Origin: CAYQNU01 sp964419055
GTDB lineage: Bacteria > Bacteroidota > Bacteroidia > Flavobacteriales_D > Parvicellaceae
DNA length: 64,000 nucleotides
Reading direction: 5' to 3'
Assembly (NCBI GenBank): GCA_964419055.1
Contig: CAYQNU010000017.1
Location: 1-64,000 of the forward strand
Of the stretch, positions 8,393 through 16,812 are shown in pieces (position 1 is the first letter of the stretch; each line of letters opens with the position of its first letter). A program made the position numbers and the translations under genes. The notes beneath the pieces were generated by a model, which ran no database searches, was not told where the DNA came from, and was given only the letters and a program-made list of their open reading frames with translations.

Positions 8393-8935
8393 ATGAGCAA
8401 GAGAAACGAGTATATAATCCCGTTTGTAGGACTAAAACTTGGAACGCATCATTTTGATTTTGAGGTGACTGATAAGTTCTTTGAAGGTTTTGAATATTCT
8501 GAAATTGAGAAAGGAAACGTCTCTGTTTCGTTAGACTTTAACAAGTCAGAAACGATGTTGGTTCTTAATTTTAGTCTTTCAGGTCAAGTTATTGTGTCTT
8601 GTGATCGTTGTTTGGAGGATATGCAAACAGCTGTTTCAGGTGAATTTCGTCAAATTCTAAAATTCTCAAACGAGGTTGTTGAAGAAGAAGATGAAGAATT
8701 GAGTTATATTCCCACAGGTGAATATGAAATCGATGTAAAACAATATATTTTTGACTTCATAATGTTGAGTGTTCCGATTAGAAACACACATCCCGAAGGT
8801 GAATGCAACCCTGAAGTAGTTAAGAAATTAGCTGAATATTTAGTAACCGAAGAACCAAAACCTACAGAAATTAGTTCTGAAGATGAAGAAATTGACCCTC
8901 GATGGGCCGCTTTGAAATCATTTAGAAAAAATTAA
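8393..8935 (+). CDS. DUF177 (YceD-like) protein upstream of rpmF
   Basis: A 180-residue cytosolic protein of the DUF177/YceD family, which is nearly always encoded before rpmF and linked to 23S rRNA accumulation. The CxxC in SCDRCLEDM and the acidic stretch EEEDEELSYIPTGEYEIDV are typical, as is the C-terminal DPRWAALKSF. The ATG at 8393 lies 19 bases after a clear promoter motif. rpmF follows after 45 bases, so the two are probably cotranscribed. Confidence 0.85.
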   Translation: MSKRNEYIIPFVGLKLGTHHFDFEVTDKFFEGFEYSEIEKGNVSVSLDFNKSETMLVLNFSLSGQVIVSCDRCLEDMQTAVSGEFRQILKFSNEVVEEEDEELSYIPTGEYEIDVKQYIFDFIMLSVPIRNTHPEGECNPEVVKKLAEYLVTEEPKPTEISSEDEEIDPRWAALKSFRKN

Positions 8936-8980
8936 TATACGAAAAAAACATTTGTTTAACATTAAATACAACCGAATAAG

Positions 8981-9172
8981 ATGCCACATCCTAAACGCAA
9001 ACAATCGAAAACTAGAAGAGATAAAAGAAGAACTCACGATAAAGCAGTTACTCCTCAGTTAGCTACATGCCCAACTACTGGTGAAACGCACATTTATCAC
9101 AGAGCACACTGGAGCGAAGGAAAACTTTACTACAAAGGAAAAGTAGTAATGGAAAAAGAAAATACGCTTTAA
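8981..9172 (+). CDS. rpmF: 50S ribosomal protein L32
   Basis: A 63-residue basic protein starting MPHPKRKQSKTRRDKRRTHD, the standard L32 N-terminus. Of the usual zinc-ribbon cysteines, only the one in ATCPTTGE is present and the CxxC pairs are not seen, a common zinc-free (C-) form. It is cotranscribed with the DUF177 gene, and a terminator hairpin follows 31 bases after the stop. Confidence 0.96.
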   Translation: MPHPKRKQSKTRRDKRRTHDKAVTPQLATCPTTGETHIYHRAHWSEGKLYYKGKVVMEKENTL

Positions 9173-9203
9173 TTTATTAGTTAAACACGTTCATTTTATA
9201 CTG

Positions 9204-9236
9204 CAAAAGCTTTTTGGATAACCCAAAGAGCTTTTG
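9204..9236 (+). terminator. Intrinsic terminator after rpmF
   Basis: CAAAAGCTTTTTGG and CCAAAGAGCTTTTG form a 14-bp stem with one G-U pair and a 5-base loop. The U-tract is weak. The hairpin contains the TTG that would extend the next frame upstream, so that TTG is not a start. Confidence 0.6.
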
Positions 9237-9266
9237 TTCGTTATAGTAACCCCATCAAATATTCGC

Positions 9267-10160
9267 ATGATTTTACCACCCAATCTTCAAAAAGGCGATC
9301 GAGTAGTGTTGATTTCTACCGCTCGAAAAATTGATGCAGAACAACTAGAATTTGCTTTACAATTATTGAATAGCTGGGGGTTAGATGTTGTTCAAGGTTC
9401 ACACCTACTATCCAGTTTTCATCAATTTGCAGGCACCGATGAGCAACGGGCAGAAGATTTGCAAAAAGCCATAAATGATTCAAAATGTAAAGCCATTTTC
9501 TGTTTTAGAGGCGGATACGGCACCGTTCGTATTTTAGAAAAAATAGATTTCACTCCTTTATTGACCCACCCCAAATGGATAGTTGGCTATAGCGATGTAA
9601 CGGCTCTTCACAATACGTTAAATAAATTAGGTGTAGCTTCGTTACATGCCAGCATGCCGGTCAATTTCAAATCAAATACACCCGATTCGTTAGCATCACT
9701 TAACAATGCCCTTTTTGGAAATGAAAATCGGTATGCCTTTGAAGCGTACTCCTTAAACAAAGTTGGAGAAGCAAAAGGAACCTTAGTTGGCGGAAATCTT
9801 TCTATGTTGTTGAGTTTGGCGGGCACAAAATATGACCTTGATACTAACGATAAGATTTTAATCCTCGAAGATTTAGACGAGTACCTTTACCACATTGATA
9901 GAATGCTGTGGAATCTGAAATTAGGTGGGAAGTTAGAACAGTTGAAAGGACTCATAATTGGAGGTTTCACAGATATGCATGACAATACCGTTCCCTTTGG
10001 AAAAGATGTTTATTCCATTATATCTGAAGCCGTTTCTGAATATAATTTCCCTCTTTGTTTCAACTTTCCTTTTGGCCATATTGACGATAACAGAGCATTG
10101 ATTTTGGGAAAAGAAGCACATTTGGTGGTTGGGGAAAATGGTGGGATATTTCTGCAATAG
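9267..10160 (+). CDS. S66 family LD-carboxypeptidase (muramoyltetrapeptide carboxypeptidase)
   Basis: A LdcA-type serine peptidase that removes the terminal D-Ala from cytoplasmic muropeptide tetrapeptides during cell-wall recycling. The 297-residue protein starts MILPPNLQKGDRVVLISTA. The nucleophile region FCFRGGYGTVRIL and the IVGYSDVTALH motif are present, with the catalytic Glu in ILEDLDEYLYHIDRML and the His in FPFGHIDDN. It stands alone between a terminator and a gene-free repeat region. Confidence 0.9.
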   Translation: MILPPNLQKGDRVVLISTARKIDAEQLEFALQLLNSWGLDVVQGSHLLSSFHQFAGTDEQRAEDLQKAINDSKCKAIFCFRGGYGTVRILEKIDFTPLLTHPKWIVGYSDVTALHNTLNKLGVASLHASMPVNFKSNTPDSLASLNNALFGNENRYAFEAYSLNKVGEAKGTLVGGNLSMLLSLAGTKYDLDTNDKILILEDLDEYLYHIDRMLWNLKLGGKLEQLKGLIIGGFTDMHDNTVPFGKDVYSIISEAVSEYNFPLCFNFPFGHIDDNRALILGKEAHLVVGENGGIFLQ

Positions 10161-10236
10161 TCTAATCAGAATCTAGACGTTAGACTCTAGATTTTAGACA
10201 ATTGATTTTTAAACAATTGATAATTCAGCAAATATA

Positions 10237-10288
10237 ATCGGTGGTTGTGGTGACTGAGCTTGTCGAAGTCAGCCTGTCGAAACCACCA
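10237..10288. repeat. REP-like palindromic element
   Basis: The core CTGAGCTTGTCGAAGTC is partly repeated as CAGCCTGTCGAAACC, and the unit is framed by GGTGGTT and AACCACC as inverted ends. The core resembles a short intergenic repeat that I recall in many bacterial genomes. Only one copy is visible here. Confidence 0.5.
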
Positions 10289-10430
10289 TTTAGATGATAG
10301 ATATTAGACGATATAAAACAAAGTAAATCGCAACAAGCCAAATTACTTAACAACCCAAATAAAAACGTATTACTTATAACTTAGAACGGTTTTCACATAG
10401 AAATCCTGCTTTGTACTATGTAACCATATA

Positions 10431-10488
10431 TCAATCTAAGCTTGTGCCACCGCTAAAGCTAAGGCAACACGCGGTTAGCGAAGATTGA
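10431..10488. repeat. Nested inverted repeat downstream of the wlbA-like gene
   Basis: TCAATCT (10431-10437) pairs with AGATTGA (10482-10488), and inside it CGCTAA (10451-10456) pairs with TTAGCG (10475-10480). It lies 20 bases after the stop of the minus-strand sugar operon, so it may be a transcript-end structure, but it lacks a U-tract. Confidence 0.4.
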
Positions 10489-10507
10489 AGACTTAGTACT
10501 TCTCGTC

Positions 10508-11536
10508 TTATTTCTTCCAAACCCGATCTCGCTCCTCGTAAATGCGCTCAATAATCTCTACCACTTTTAGTCCTTCTAGAGCATTAGTTGTAGCAGATGT
10601 TCTACCTTTTAAAGTGTCTACCACATTTTCTATCACATAGTGATGATTGGCAGCAGAACCTTTGTAAGGTCCGTAATCGTTAGGTGGATTTGAAGCTGCT
10701 AAAACAGGCATTTCATAATTTTCGATGTGACAATATTCAACTTCATTCATATATTGACCACCAATTTTCACACTTCCTTTAGTCCCGACAATGGTCATAC
10801 TACTTTCCAAGTTTTGATTCCAAACAGAAGTTGAATAATTTAAACAACCCATTCCGCCATCTGCAAATTCAAATGAAACTAATCCACTATCTTCAAAAGC
10901 TGTAGAATTTTTGTGAGTAAAGTCATTAAACTTCCCCTGAATATTCTTGATATCACCAAATAACCAATACATAATATCTATAAAATGTGAAAACTGTGTA
11001 AACAAGGTTCCACCATCTAAATCAGTTGTTCCTTTCCATCCTCCGGCTTTATAATAACGATCGTCACGGTTCCAATAACAATTCAATTGAACCATCAAGA
11101 TATCTCCCATTATTTTATTTTCTACTACACTCTTTATCCATTCTGACGGTGGTGAATACCTATTTTGCATCACACAAAACACATGCTTATTGGCCCTCAA
11201 AGCTTTAAAAATAACCTCTTCACATTTTGCTTTGGTCAATCCCATTGGCTTTTCTACTACTACATGAATGCCTTTTTCTAATGCTTTGATAGATTGATCG
11301 GCATGCAATCCATTAGGAGTACAAACATTTAATACATCAATTTGAATATCGCTATTTAACAATTCATCAATACTTGAAAAATAAGGTACATTAAAAGCTT
11401 CAATACCCACTTCACTTTTTGGTCGAATATCACACATTGCTACTAATTCTGCTTCTCCATTTCGTGTTACCATTTCAGCGTGTCTTTTTCCAATGTGACC
11501 GCAACCTAATACTGCAAATTTTATTTTATTTTCCAT
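10508..11536 (-). CDS. Gfo/Idh/MocA oxidoreductase, WlbA/WbpB-like UDP-sugar 3-dehydrogenase
   Basis: An NAD-dependent dehydrogenase of 342 residues. The Rossmann motif GCGHIGKRHAEM is near residue 12 and EKPMGLT holds the family's conserved EKP. The segment QLNCYWNRDDRYYKAGGWKG matches WlbA/WbpB enzymes, which oxidise C3 of UDP-N-acetylglucosaminuronate. It is the last gene of a five-gene minus-strand operon with an aminotransferase and a WbpD-like acetyltransferase, the usual partners in making UDP-2,3-diacetamido-2,3-dideoxyglucuronate for surface polysaccharide. The substrate is inferred from family and context. Confidence 0.85.
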   Translation of the reverse strand: MENKIKFAVLGCGHIGKRHAEMVTRNGEAELVAMCDIRPKSEVGIEAFNVPYFSSIDELLNSDIQIDVLNVCTPNGLHADQSIKALEKGIHVVVEKPMGLTKAKCEEVIFKALRANKHVFCVMQNRYSPPSEWIKSVVENKIMGDILMVQLNCYWNRDDRYYKAGGWKGTTDLDGGTLFTQFSHFIDIMYWLFGDIKNIQGKFNDFTHKNSTAFEDSGLVSFEFADGGMGCLNYSTSVWNQNLESSMTIVGTKGSVKIGGQYMNEVEYCHIENYEMPVLAASNPPNDYGPYKGSAANHHYVIENVVDTLKGRTSATTNALEGLKVVEIIERIYEERDRVWKK

Positions 11537-11572
11537 ATTGAAACTATTCGAGATACTTCTAAAAGTATATAA

Positions 11573-12163
11573 TTATTTAATTCTAGAAACGTTTTCGTTT
11601 TCTAATTGATATTCTTGTCCACTTTCTTCACAAGTTGCTTTCCCTTGCTCATCAAAATGCAAACGATGGCCATATTCGCTTACCCAACCAATTTGTTTAG
11701 AAGGGTTGCCTACAACTAAAGCATAAGGTTTTATTGGTTTTGTAACCACAGCACCAGCACCTATTAAAGCATATTCGCCAATTGGATTTCCACAAACAAT
11801 GGTAGCATTTGCTCCTATTGAAGCGCCCTTCCCAACTTTAGTTTCACTATATTGATCACGTCTATTTACGGCACTTCTTGGATTAATCACATTAGTAAAA
11901 ACCATCGAAGGTCCTAAAAATACATCGTCCTCACATGTTACTCCAGAATAAATGGACACATTATTTTGAACCTTAACATTTTTACCTAAAATTACTCCAG
12001 GTGAAACCACCACATTTTGACCCAAATTACATTTTTCACCTATAACACAATTGGACATTACGTGGCTAAAATGCCATATTTTTGTTCCATCACCAATCGT
12101 GCATCCATCATCAATAACGGCTGTAGGATGTGCGTAGTAATTGTCTATTGAATTGATACTCAT
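11573..12163 (-). CDS. WbpD/WlbB-like UDP-sugar 3-N-acetyltransferase
   Basis: A 196-residue left-handed beta-helix acetyltransferase with hexapeptide repeats from TAVIDDGCTIGDGTKIW onward. The HFSHV segment and the FTNVINPRSAV loop match WbpD/WlbB, which acetylates the 3-amino group of UDP-GlcNAc(3NH2)A using acetyl-CoA. Its ATG abuts the stop of the decarboxylase gene upstream, so the two are translated from one transcript. The 3-dehydrogenase gene follows after 36 bases. Confidence 0.86.
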   Translation of the reverse strand: MSINSIDNYYAHPTAVIDDGCTIGDGTKIWHFSHVMSNCVIGEKCNLGQNVVVSPGVILGKNVKVQNNVSIYSGVTCEDDVFLGPSMVFTNVINPRSAVNRRDQYSETKVGKGASIGANATIVCGNPIGEYALIGAGAVVTKPIKPYALVVGNPSKQIGWVSEYGHRLHFDEQGKATCEESGQEYQLENENVSRIK

Positions 12164-13147
12164 TTAAGAAATGTATTTGTCGAAATTATTATGTTCTACT
12201 TTATTCAACTCGTCCTTTGAAAGGGATTTGAAAAATTCATAGGTAATTTTTAATCCTTCAGCTCTATCTACTTTTGGTTCCCATCCTAAAATGGAACGTG
12301 CTTTATCAATATTGGGTTTACGTTGCTTGGGATCGTCTTGTGGAAGAGGTTTTGAAATCAATTTTTGATTCGTTCCTGTCAATTTAATGATTTCTTCTCC
12401 AAATTCTTTTATCGTAATTTCACTCGGGTTTCCAATATTCATCGGCTGAACGTAATCGCTCATTAATAATCGATATATCCCTTCTACCAAATCATCTACA
12501 TAACAAAATGAACGCGTTTGAGATCCATCACCAAACATGGTCAAATCTTCGCCTCTCAACGCTTGTCCAATAAATGCTGGCAAAACACGACCATCATTCA
12601 GTCGCATACGAGGTCCATAGGTATTAAAGATTCGAATAATACGAGTTTCTACACCGTGATACGTATGATAAGCCATGGTCATGGCTTCCATAAAACGTTT
12701 GGCTTCATCATAGACTCCTCTCGGCCCCACAGGGTTTACGTTACCCCAATATTCTTCTGTTTGAGGATGAATCAAAGGATCACCATAAACTTCAGATGTG
12801 GAGGCTACCAATATTCGAGCTCCTTTGGCTCTAGCTAAACCTAATAAATTATGGGTTCCTAACGAACTCACTTTTAAGGTTTGAATAGGTATTTTTAAAT
12901 AATCAATTGGGCTTGCTGGTGAAGCAAAATGTAAAATATAATCTAATTTACCTGGGACGTGAACGAATTTAGAAACATCATGATTATAAAATTCAAAATT
13001 CTCTAATTTGAAAAGGTGCTCAATATTTTTCAAACTACCCGTAATCAAGTTATCCATTCCAATAACGAAGAAACCTTCTTTAATAAAACGATCACACAGA
13101 TGTGACCCTAAAAATCCGGCTGCTCCGGTAATGAGAACTCTTTTCAT
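12164..13147 (-). CDS. UDP-glucuronate decarboxylase-like SDR (UDP-xylose synthase)
   Basis: A 327-residue extended short-chain dehydrogenase with GAAGFLGSHLCDRF at the start (NAD-binding GxxGxxG). The STSEVYGDP motif and the catalytic YDEAK follow (YxxxK), then RIFNTYGPRM and GDGSQTRSFCYVDD. These segments are those of UDP-xylose synthase, which converts UDP-glucuronate to UDP-xylose. The gene just upstream makes UDP-glucuronate, which supports the call. It could alternatively act on another UDP-uronate. Confidence 0.87.
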   Translation of the reverse strand: MKRVLITGAAGFLGSHLCDRFIKEGFFVIGMDNLITGSLKNIEHLFKLENFEFYNHDVSKFVHVPGKLDYILHFASPASPIDYLKIPIQTLKVSSLGTHNLLGLARAKGARILVASTSEVYGDPLIHPQTEEYWGNVNPVGPRGVYDEAKRFMEAMTMAYHTYHGVETRIIRIFNTYGPRMRLNDGRVLPAFIGQALRGEDLTMFGDGSQTRSFCYVDDLVEGIYRLLMSDYVQPMNIGNPSEITIKEFGEEIIKLTGTNQKLISKPLPQDDPKQRKPNIDKARSILGWEPKVDRAEGLKITYEFFKSLSKDELNKVEHNNFDKYIS

Positions 13148-13180
13148 AAACTTATTATCTTTTAAAAAGGTTAAGAATTT

Positions 13181-14491
13181 TTATTTAACTATTTCTCTTC
13201 CAATACTGTTGTAGTAATAGCCTTTATTACGCATATCTAATAAATCGTAAAGATTCCTACCATCAAAAATAACTTTTGACTTTAATCCACTTTCAATTTT
13301 CCCAAAATCAGGGGTTCTAAATACTTGCCATTCAGTGGCTATAATAAGTGCATCAGCACCTTGTAAAGCAGCATATTGATTTTCTGCATAGTTGATGATA
13401 TCCCCTTTGTAAGCTTTAACATTTTTCATTGCTTCAGGGTCATAAGCTGTAACAGTTGCTCCAGCTTTTACTAATTCATCAATCATGTATAATGCAGGAG
13501 CTTCTCTAATATCATCTGTGTCGGGTTTGAAAGCCAATCCCCATAAAGCAAAATGCTTACCTTTGATATTTCCGTTGTAATAATCCATTATCTTGTGAAA
13601 CATAACCAATTTCTGACGATGATTCACAACCATCACAGCATTAATGATTTCAAAATTATATTTCACTTCTTTACCTGATTTGGCTAATGCTTGAACGTCC
13701 TTAGGGAAACAGCTACCGCCATATCCAATTCCTGGGAACAAGAAGCGATTTCCAATACGCGTATCAGTACCCATTCCTCTTCTCACCGCATCAACATCAG
13801 CTCCAATTAATTCGCAATAATTGGCAATTTCATTCATAAATGTAATTTTTGTTGCTAGGAATGAATTAGCAGCATATTTTGTCAACTCAGCCGATTTCTC
13901 ATCCATAAAAATAATCGGATTTCCTTGTCTAACGAAAGGTTTATACAATTCTTCCATTACTTTTCTAGCTTTGGCCGAGCTTGTTCCAATAACTACTCTA
14001 TCAGGTTTTAAGAAATCGTCTACAGCAAAACCTTCTCTTAAAAATTCAGGATTAGAAACAATATCAAAATCAACTGTGGCATGTTTACCAACAGCTTCTT
14101 TTACTTTATCGGCTGTACCAACTGGTACAGTACTTTTATCGATGATTACTTTATAATTGGTTATGATTTTACCTAATTCATCTGCTACTCCTAAAATGTA
14201 TGACAAATCTGCCGAACCATCCTCACCTGGAGGTGTGGGCAACGCCAAAAAGATGATTTCAGATTGATCAATGGCTTCCTTCAAATTGGTAGTAAAGCTT
14301 AATCTACCTTGTTTGATATTTCTTTCGAATAAAACATCCAAATGTGGTTCATAAATGGGAACAATTCCCGCTTTCATATCATCCACTTTTTTAACGTCAA
14401 TATCTACACAAATAACGTCATTTCCTGTTTCGGCAAAACAAGTTCCGGTAACTAAACCCACATAACCTGTTCCTACTACTGCTATTTTCAT
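13181..14491 (-). CDS. ugd: UDP-glucose 6-dehydrogenase
   Basis: A 436-residue nucleotide-sugar dehydrogenase that oxidises UDP-glucose twice to UDP-glucuronate with NAD+. It opens MKIAVVGTGYVGLVTG, and contains DKSTVPVGT, NPEFLREG and the catalytic-Cys motif GIGYGGSCFPKDV. The spacing and motifs fit the Ugd/TuaD group rather than the WecC/WbpA group, so UDP-glucose is the more likely substrate than UDP-GlcNAc. It lies between the aminotransferase and decarboxylase genes in the sugar operon. Confidence 0.92.
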   Translation of the reverse strand: MKIAVVGTGYVGLVTGTCFAETGNDVICVDIDVKKVDDMKAGIVPIYEPHLDVLFERNIKQGRLSFTTNLKEAIDQSEIIFLALPTPPGEDGSADLSYILGVADELGKIITNYKVIIDKSTVPVGTADKVKEAVGKHATVDFDIVSNPEFLREGFAVDDFLKPDRVVIGTSSAKARKVMEELYKPFVRQGNPIIFMDEKSAELTKYAANSFLATKITFMNEIANYCELIGADVDAVRRGMGTDTRIGNRFLFPGIGYGGSCFPKDVQALAKSGKEVKYNFEIINAVMVVNHRQKLVMFHKIMDYYNGNIKGKHFALWGLAFKPDTDDIREAPALYMIDELVKAGATVTAYDPEAMKNVKAYKGDIINYAENQYAALQGADALIIATEWQVFRTPDFGKIESGLKSKVIFDGRNLYDLLDMRNKGYYYNSIGREIVK

Positions 14492-14516
14492 AAGTTATTT
14501 TTTTTTGATAAAAGAA

Positions 14517-15653
14517 TTATTTAGAGGTAGCTATAAATTCTTTCACTCCGTTTATAATATAATCTTGCTGTTCTTGAGTCAATTCGGTGTGCATTGGTAA
14601 TGAGAATACATTTTTGCACAAATCCAGTGTAACTTTAAAATCATTATCATTAGCCTGTGGCTGCAAATAAGCCTTTTGATGATGCAAAGGTATAGGATAA
14701 TATACCATACATGGAATACCTTTCTCCGTTAAAAAAGCTCTCAATTTGTCACGATCAATTCCTACACATTGTAGAGTATATTGATGAAAAACATGAGTTG
14801 AGTTCTTAGCAATTTTAGGCACAATAAGTTCTTTACATGTTGAAAAAGCTTGAGAATAATAGGCCGCAGCTTTTTGACGTGCTAAATTATATTCGTTTAA
14901 TCTTCTTAATTTAATTCTAAGAATAGCCGCTTGAATACTATCCAATCTACTGTTTACACCTACTTCATCGTGAACATATTGAACACTTTGACCATGGTTA
15001 GCCATCTTCCTTAATTTAGCTGCTAATACATCATCATTAGTAAAAATAGCACCGCCATCACCATAACAACCCAGGTTTTTAGAAGGAAAGAAACTCGTAC
15101 AACCAATTGTACCTATCGTTCCTGCTTTTTTCACACTTCCATCACTAAAAGTATAATCAGCACCTATTGCTTGTGCCGTATCTTCAATAACATATAGGTT
15201 ATGTTGTTTTGCAATATTCATTATGGCTTCCATATTGGCACATTGTCCAAATAAATGAACAGGCACAATGGCTTTTGTTTTGGGAGTAATAGCATTTCTT
15301 AATGCTTCAATATCAATATCAAACGTATCAGGATAAACGTCAACTAAAACAGGTGTTAGCTTTAATAAAGCAATAACTTCTGCAGTGGCTACATAAGTAA
15401 AACATGCTGTAATCACCTCATCTCCTGGCTGTAAATCCAAAGCCATCATGGCAATTTGCAGAGCATCCGTTCCATTAGCGCATGGAATTACGTGTTTCAC
15501 GCCTAAATAGGCTTCTAATTCTGACTGAAAAGCTTTAACTTCTGGACCGTTGATAAAAGCTGTAGCATTTACTACATTTAAAATTGCTTCGTCAACTTCG
15601 GCTTTAATGTGGGAATATTGACCTTTAAGGTCAACCATTTGTAAATTATTCAT
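14517..15653 (-). CDS. DegT/DnrJ/EryC1 aminotransferase, WbpE-like
   Basis: A PLP-dependent nucleotide-sugar aminotransferase of 378 residues. The PLP-lysine motif FFPSKNLGCYGDGGA and PCANGTDALQIAM are clear, and the ACFTYVATAEV segment is typical of WbpE-type enzymes that aminate C3 of the oxidised UDP-GlcNAcA. The frame extends 10 codons further to 15683, but the ATG at 15653 (MNNLQMVDLKGQY) gives the family start and lies 39 bases after a TAATTTTG promoter motif. It is the first gene of the sugar operon. Confidence 0.9.
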   Translation of the reverse strand: MNNLQMVDLKGQYSHIKAEVDEAILNVVNATAFINGPEVKAFQSELEAYLGVKHVIPCANGTDALQIAMMALDLQPGDEVITACFTYVATAEVIALLKLTPVLVDVYPDTFDIDIEALRNAITPKTKAIVPVHLFGQCANMEAIMNIAKQHNLYVIEDTAQAIGADYTFSDGSVKKAGTIGTIGCTSFFPSKNLGCYGDGGAIFTNDDVLAAKLRKMANHGQSVQYVHDEVGVNSRLDSIQAAILRIKLRRLNEYNLARQKAAAYYSQAFSTCKELIVPKIAKNSTHVFHQYTLQCVGIDRDKLRAFLTEKGIPCMVYYPIPLHHQKAYLQPQANDNDFKVTLDLCKNVFSLPMHTELTQEQQDYIINGVKEFIATSK

Positions 15654-15691
15654 TGTTTCTAGTATAACGGTGCGAATATACAATATTCTAC

Positions 15692-15699
15692 CAAAATTA
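15692..15699 (-). promoter_or_regulatory. Candidate sugar-operon promoter, -7 element
   Basis: On the minus strand this reads TAATTTTG, between the metH-like stop and the aminotransferase ATG. It would drive all five nucleotide-sugar genes. Confidence 0.45.
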
Positions 15700-15723
15700 A
15701 ATTAAAATCAAATTAATTAATAG

Positions 15724-16731
15724 TTAGTTTTGTTGAGCCACTGATTTATGTCTTGGTTGGTATTGAGCGGCAACTGTGGCTATTGCCTTTATATGAGCAG
15801 GTGTAGTTCCACAACATCCTCCAACAATATTCAGCAAACCATCTTTTAAGAATGATTCAACATATCCCGCCATCATTTCAGGGGACTCGTCATATTGTCC
15901 AAACTCATTTGGTAAACCTGCATTGGGATGTGCACTAACCATAAATTCACTTTTTTCTGACATAACTTTTAAATAAGGCTTCATTTCTTGCGCTCCTAAT
16001 GCACAATTGAGTCCTACACTTAATAGTTGCGCATGTGAAATCGAGATTAAAAAAGCTTCTGTAGTTTGGCCAGTCAATGTTCTTCCACTAGCATCCGTTA
16101 TTGTTCCAGAAACCATTATAGGCAATTCAATTTGTCGTTCTTCAAAAACACCTTGAATGGCAAATAATGCCGCTTTTGCATTAAGTGTGTCAAAAACGGT
16201 TTCCACTAACAATACATCAACTCCTCCGTCTATTAGTCCATTTACTTGTTCCTTGTAGGCCGTAACTAATTCATCAAAAGTAACATTTCTAAAGCCAGGG
16301 TCATTTACATTTGGGCTAATGGAGCAAGTTCTGTTGGTAGGTCCAACCGAACCCGCAACAAATCTTGGCTTATCAGGTGTGCGTGAAGTAAACTCATCTG
16401 CTACTTCACGGGCTATTTTAGCGCCATAAAAATTAATGTCATAAGCATATTTTTCTAAATCATAGTCGGCTTGAGCAATGGTAGTTCCACTAAACGTATT
16501 GGTTTCGGCAATATCTGCACCTGCTTCGAAATAGGCAGCATGAATTTCTTTAATTATTTCAGGTCGGGTCAACGACAATAAATCATTATTACCTTTGAGT
16601 GGTTTGTGATGATTTTCAAACCAACCCTTTCTAAAATCTTCCTCATTTAGAGAATATCGTTGTATCATAGTGCCCATCGCACCATCTAGAATTAATATTC
16701 TTTTTTTTGCTTCTTCAATTATATTTGCCAT
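15724..16731 (-). CDS. Homocysteine S-methyltransferase (MetH N-terminal half)
   Basis: A 335-residue protein equal to the homocysteine-binding barrel of cobalamin-dependent methionine synthase. It begins ANIIEEAKKRILILDGAMGTMIQ, and the zinc ligands are present in GLNCALG and GGCCGTTP near the C-terminus. The pterin, B12 and reactivation domains are absent. Bacteroidota often encode MetH as two proteins, so this is most likely the first subunit and not a broken gene, but no second half is in the window. The frame extends upstream to 16773, beyond the TATCTTTG promoter motif at 16752-16759, so the ATG at 16731 is the start. Confidence 0.9.
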   Translation of the reverse strand: MANIIEEAKKRILILDGAMGTMIQRYSLNEEDFRKGWFENHHKPLKGNNDLLSLTRPEIIKEIHAAYFEAGADIAETNTFSGTTIAQADYDLEKYAYDINFYGAKIAREVADEFTSRTPDKPRFVAGSVGPTNRTCSISPNVNDPGFRNVTFDELVTAYKEQVNGLIDGGVDVLLVETVFDTLNAKAALFAIQGVFEERQIELPIMVSGTITDASGRTLTGQTTEAFLISISHAQLLSVGLNCALGAQEMKPYLKVMSEKSEFMVSAHPNAGLPNEFGQYDESPEMMAGYVESFLKDGLLNIVGGCCGTTPAHIKAIATVAAQYQPRHKSVAQQN

Positions 16732-16751
16732 AGCGGTTTCTATATATTCCA

Positions 16752-16759
16752 CAAAGATA
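16752..16759 (-). promoter_or_regulatory. Promoter -7 element of the metH-like gene
   Basis: On the minus strand this reads TATCTTTG, a perfect consensus match 21 bases before the ATG at 16731. Confidence 0.6.
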
Positions 16760-16812
16760 CATGCTAATACCAAATATTTTTTGAAATCACATTAAAAGGT
16801 GATTGCCTATGT

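Larger units (their letters stand above)
10161..10507. other. Gene-free region with degenerate and inverted repeats
   Basis: 347 bases with no credible coding frame. It holds TCTAGA/TTAGAC-like degenerate repeats (10168-10200), a REP-like element (10237-10288) and a nested inverted repeat (10431-10488) just after the stop of the minus-strand dehydrogenase gene. Confidence 0.6.

Noticed and set aside
15724..16731. MetH pseudogene
   Set aside because: The truncated length matches the homocysteine-methyltransferase domain exactly, with both zinc-ligand motifs and a perfect promoter, as in natural split MetH.
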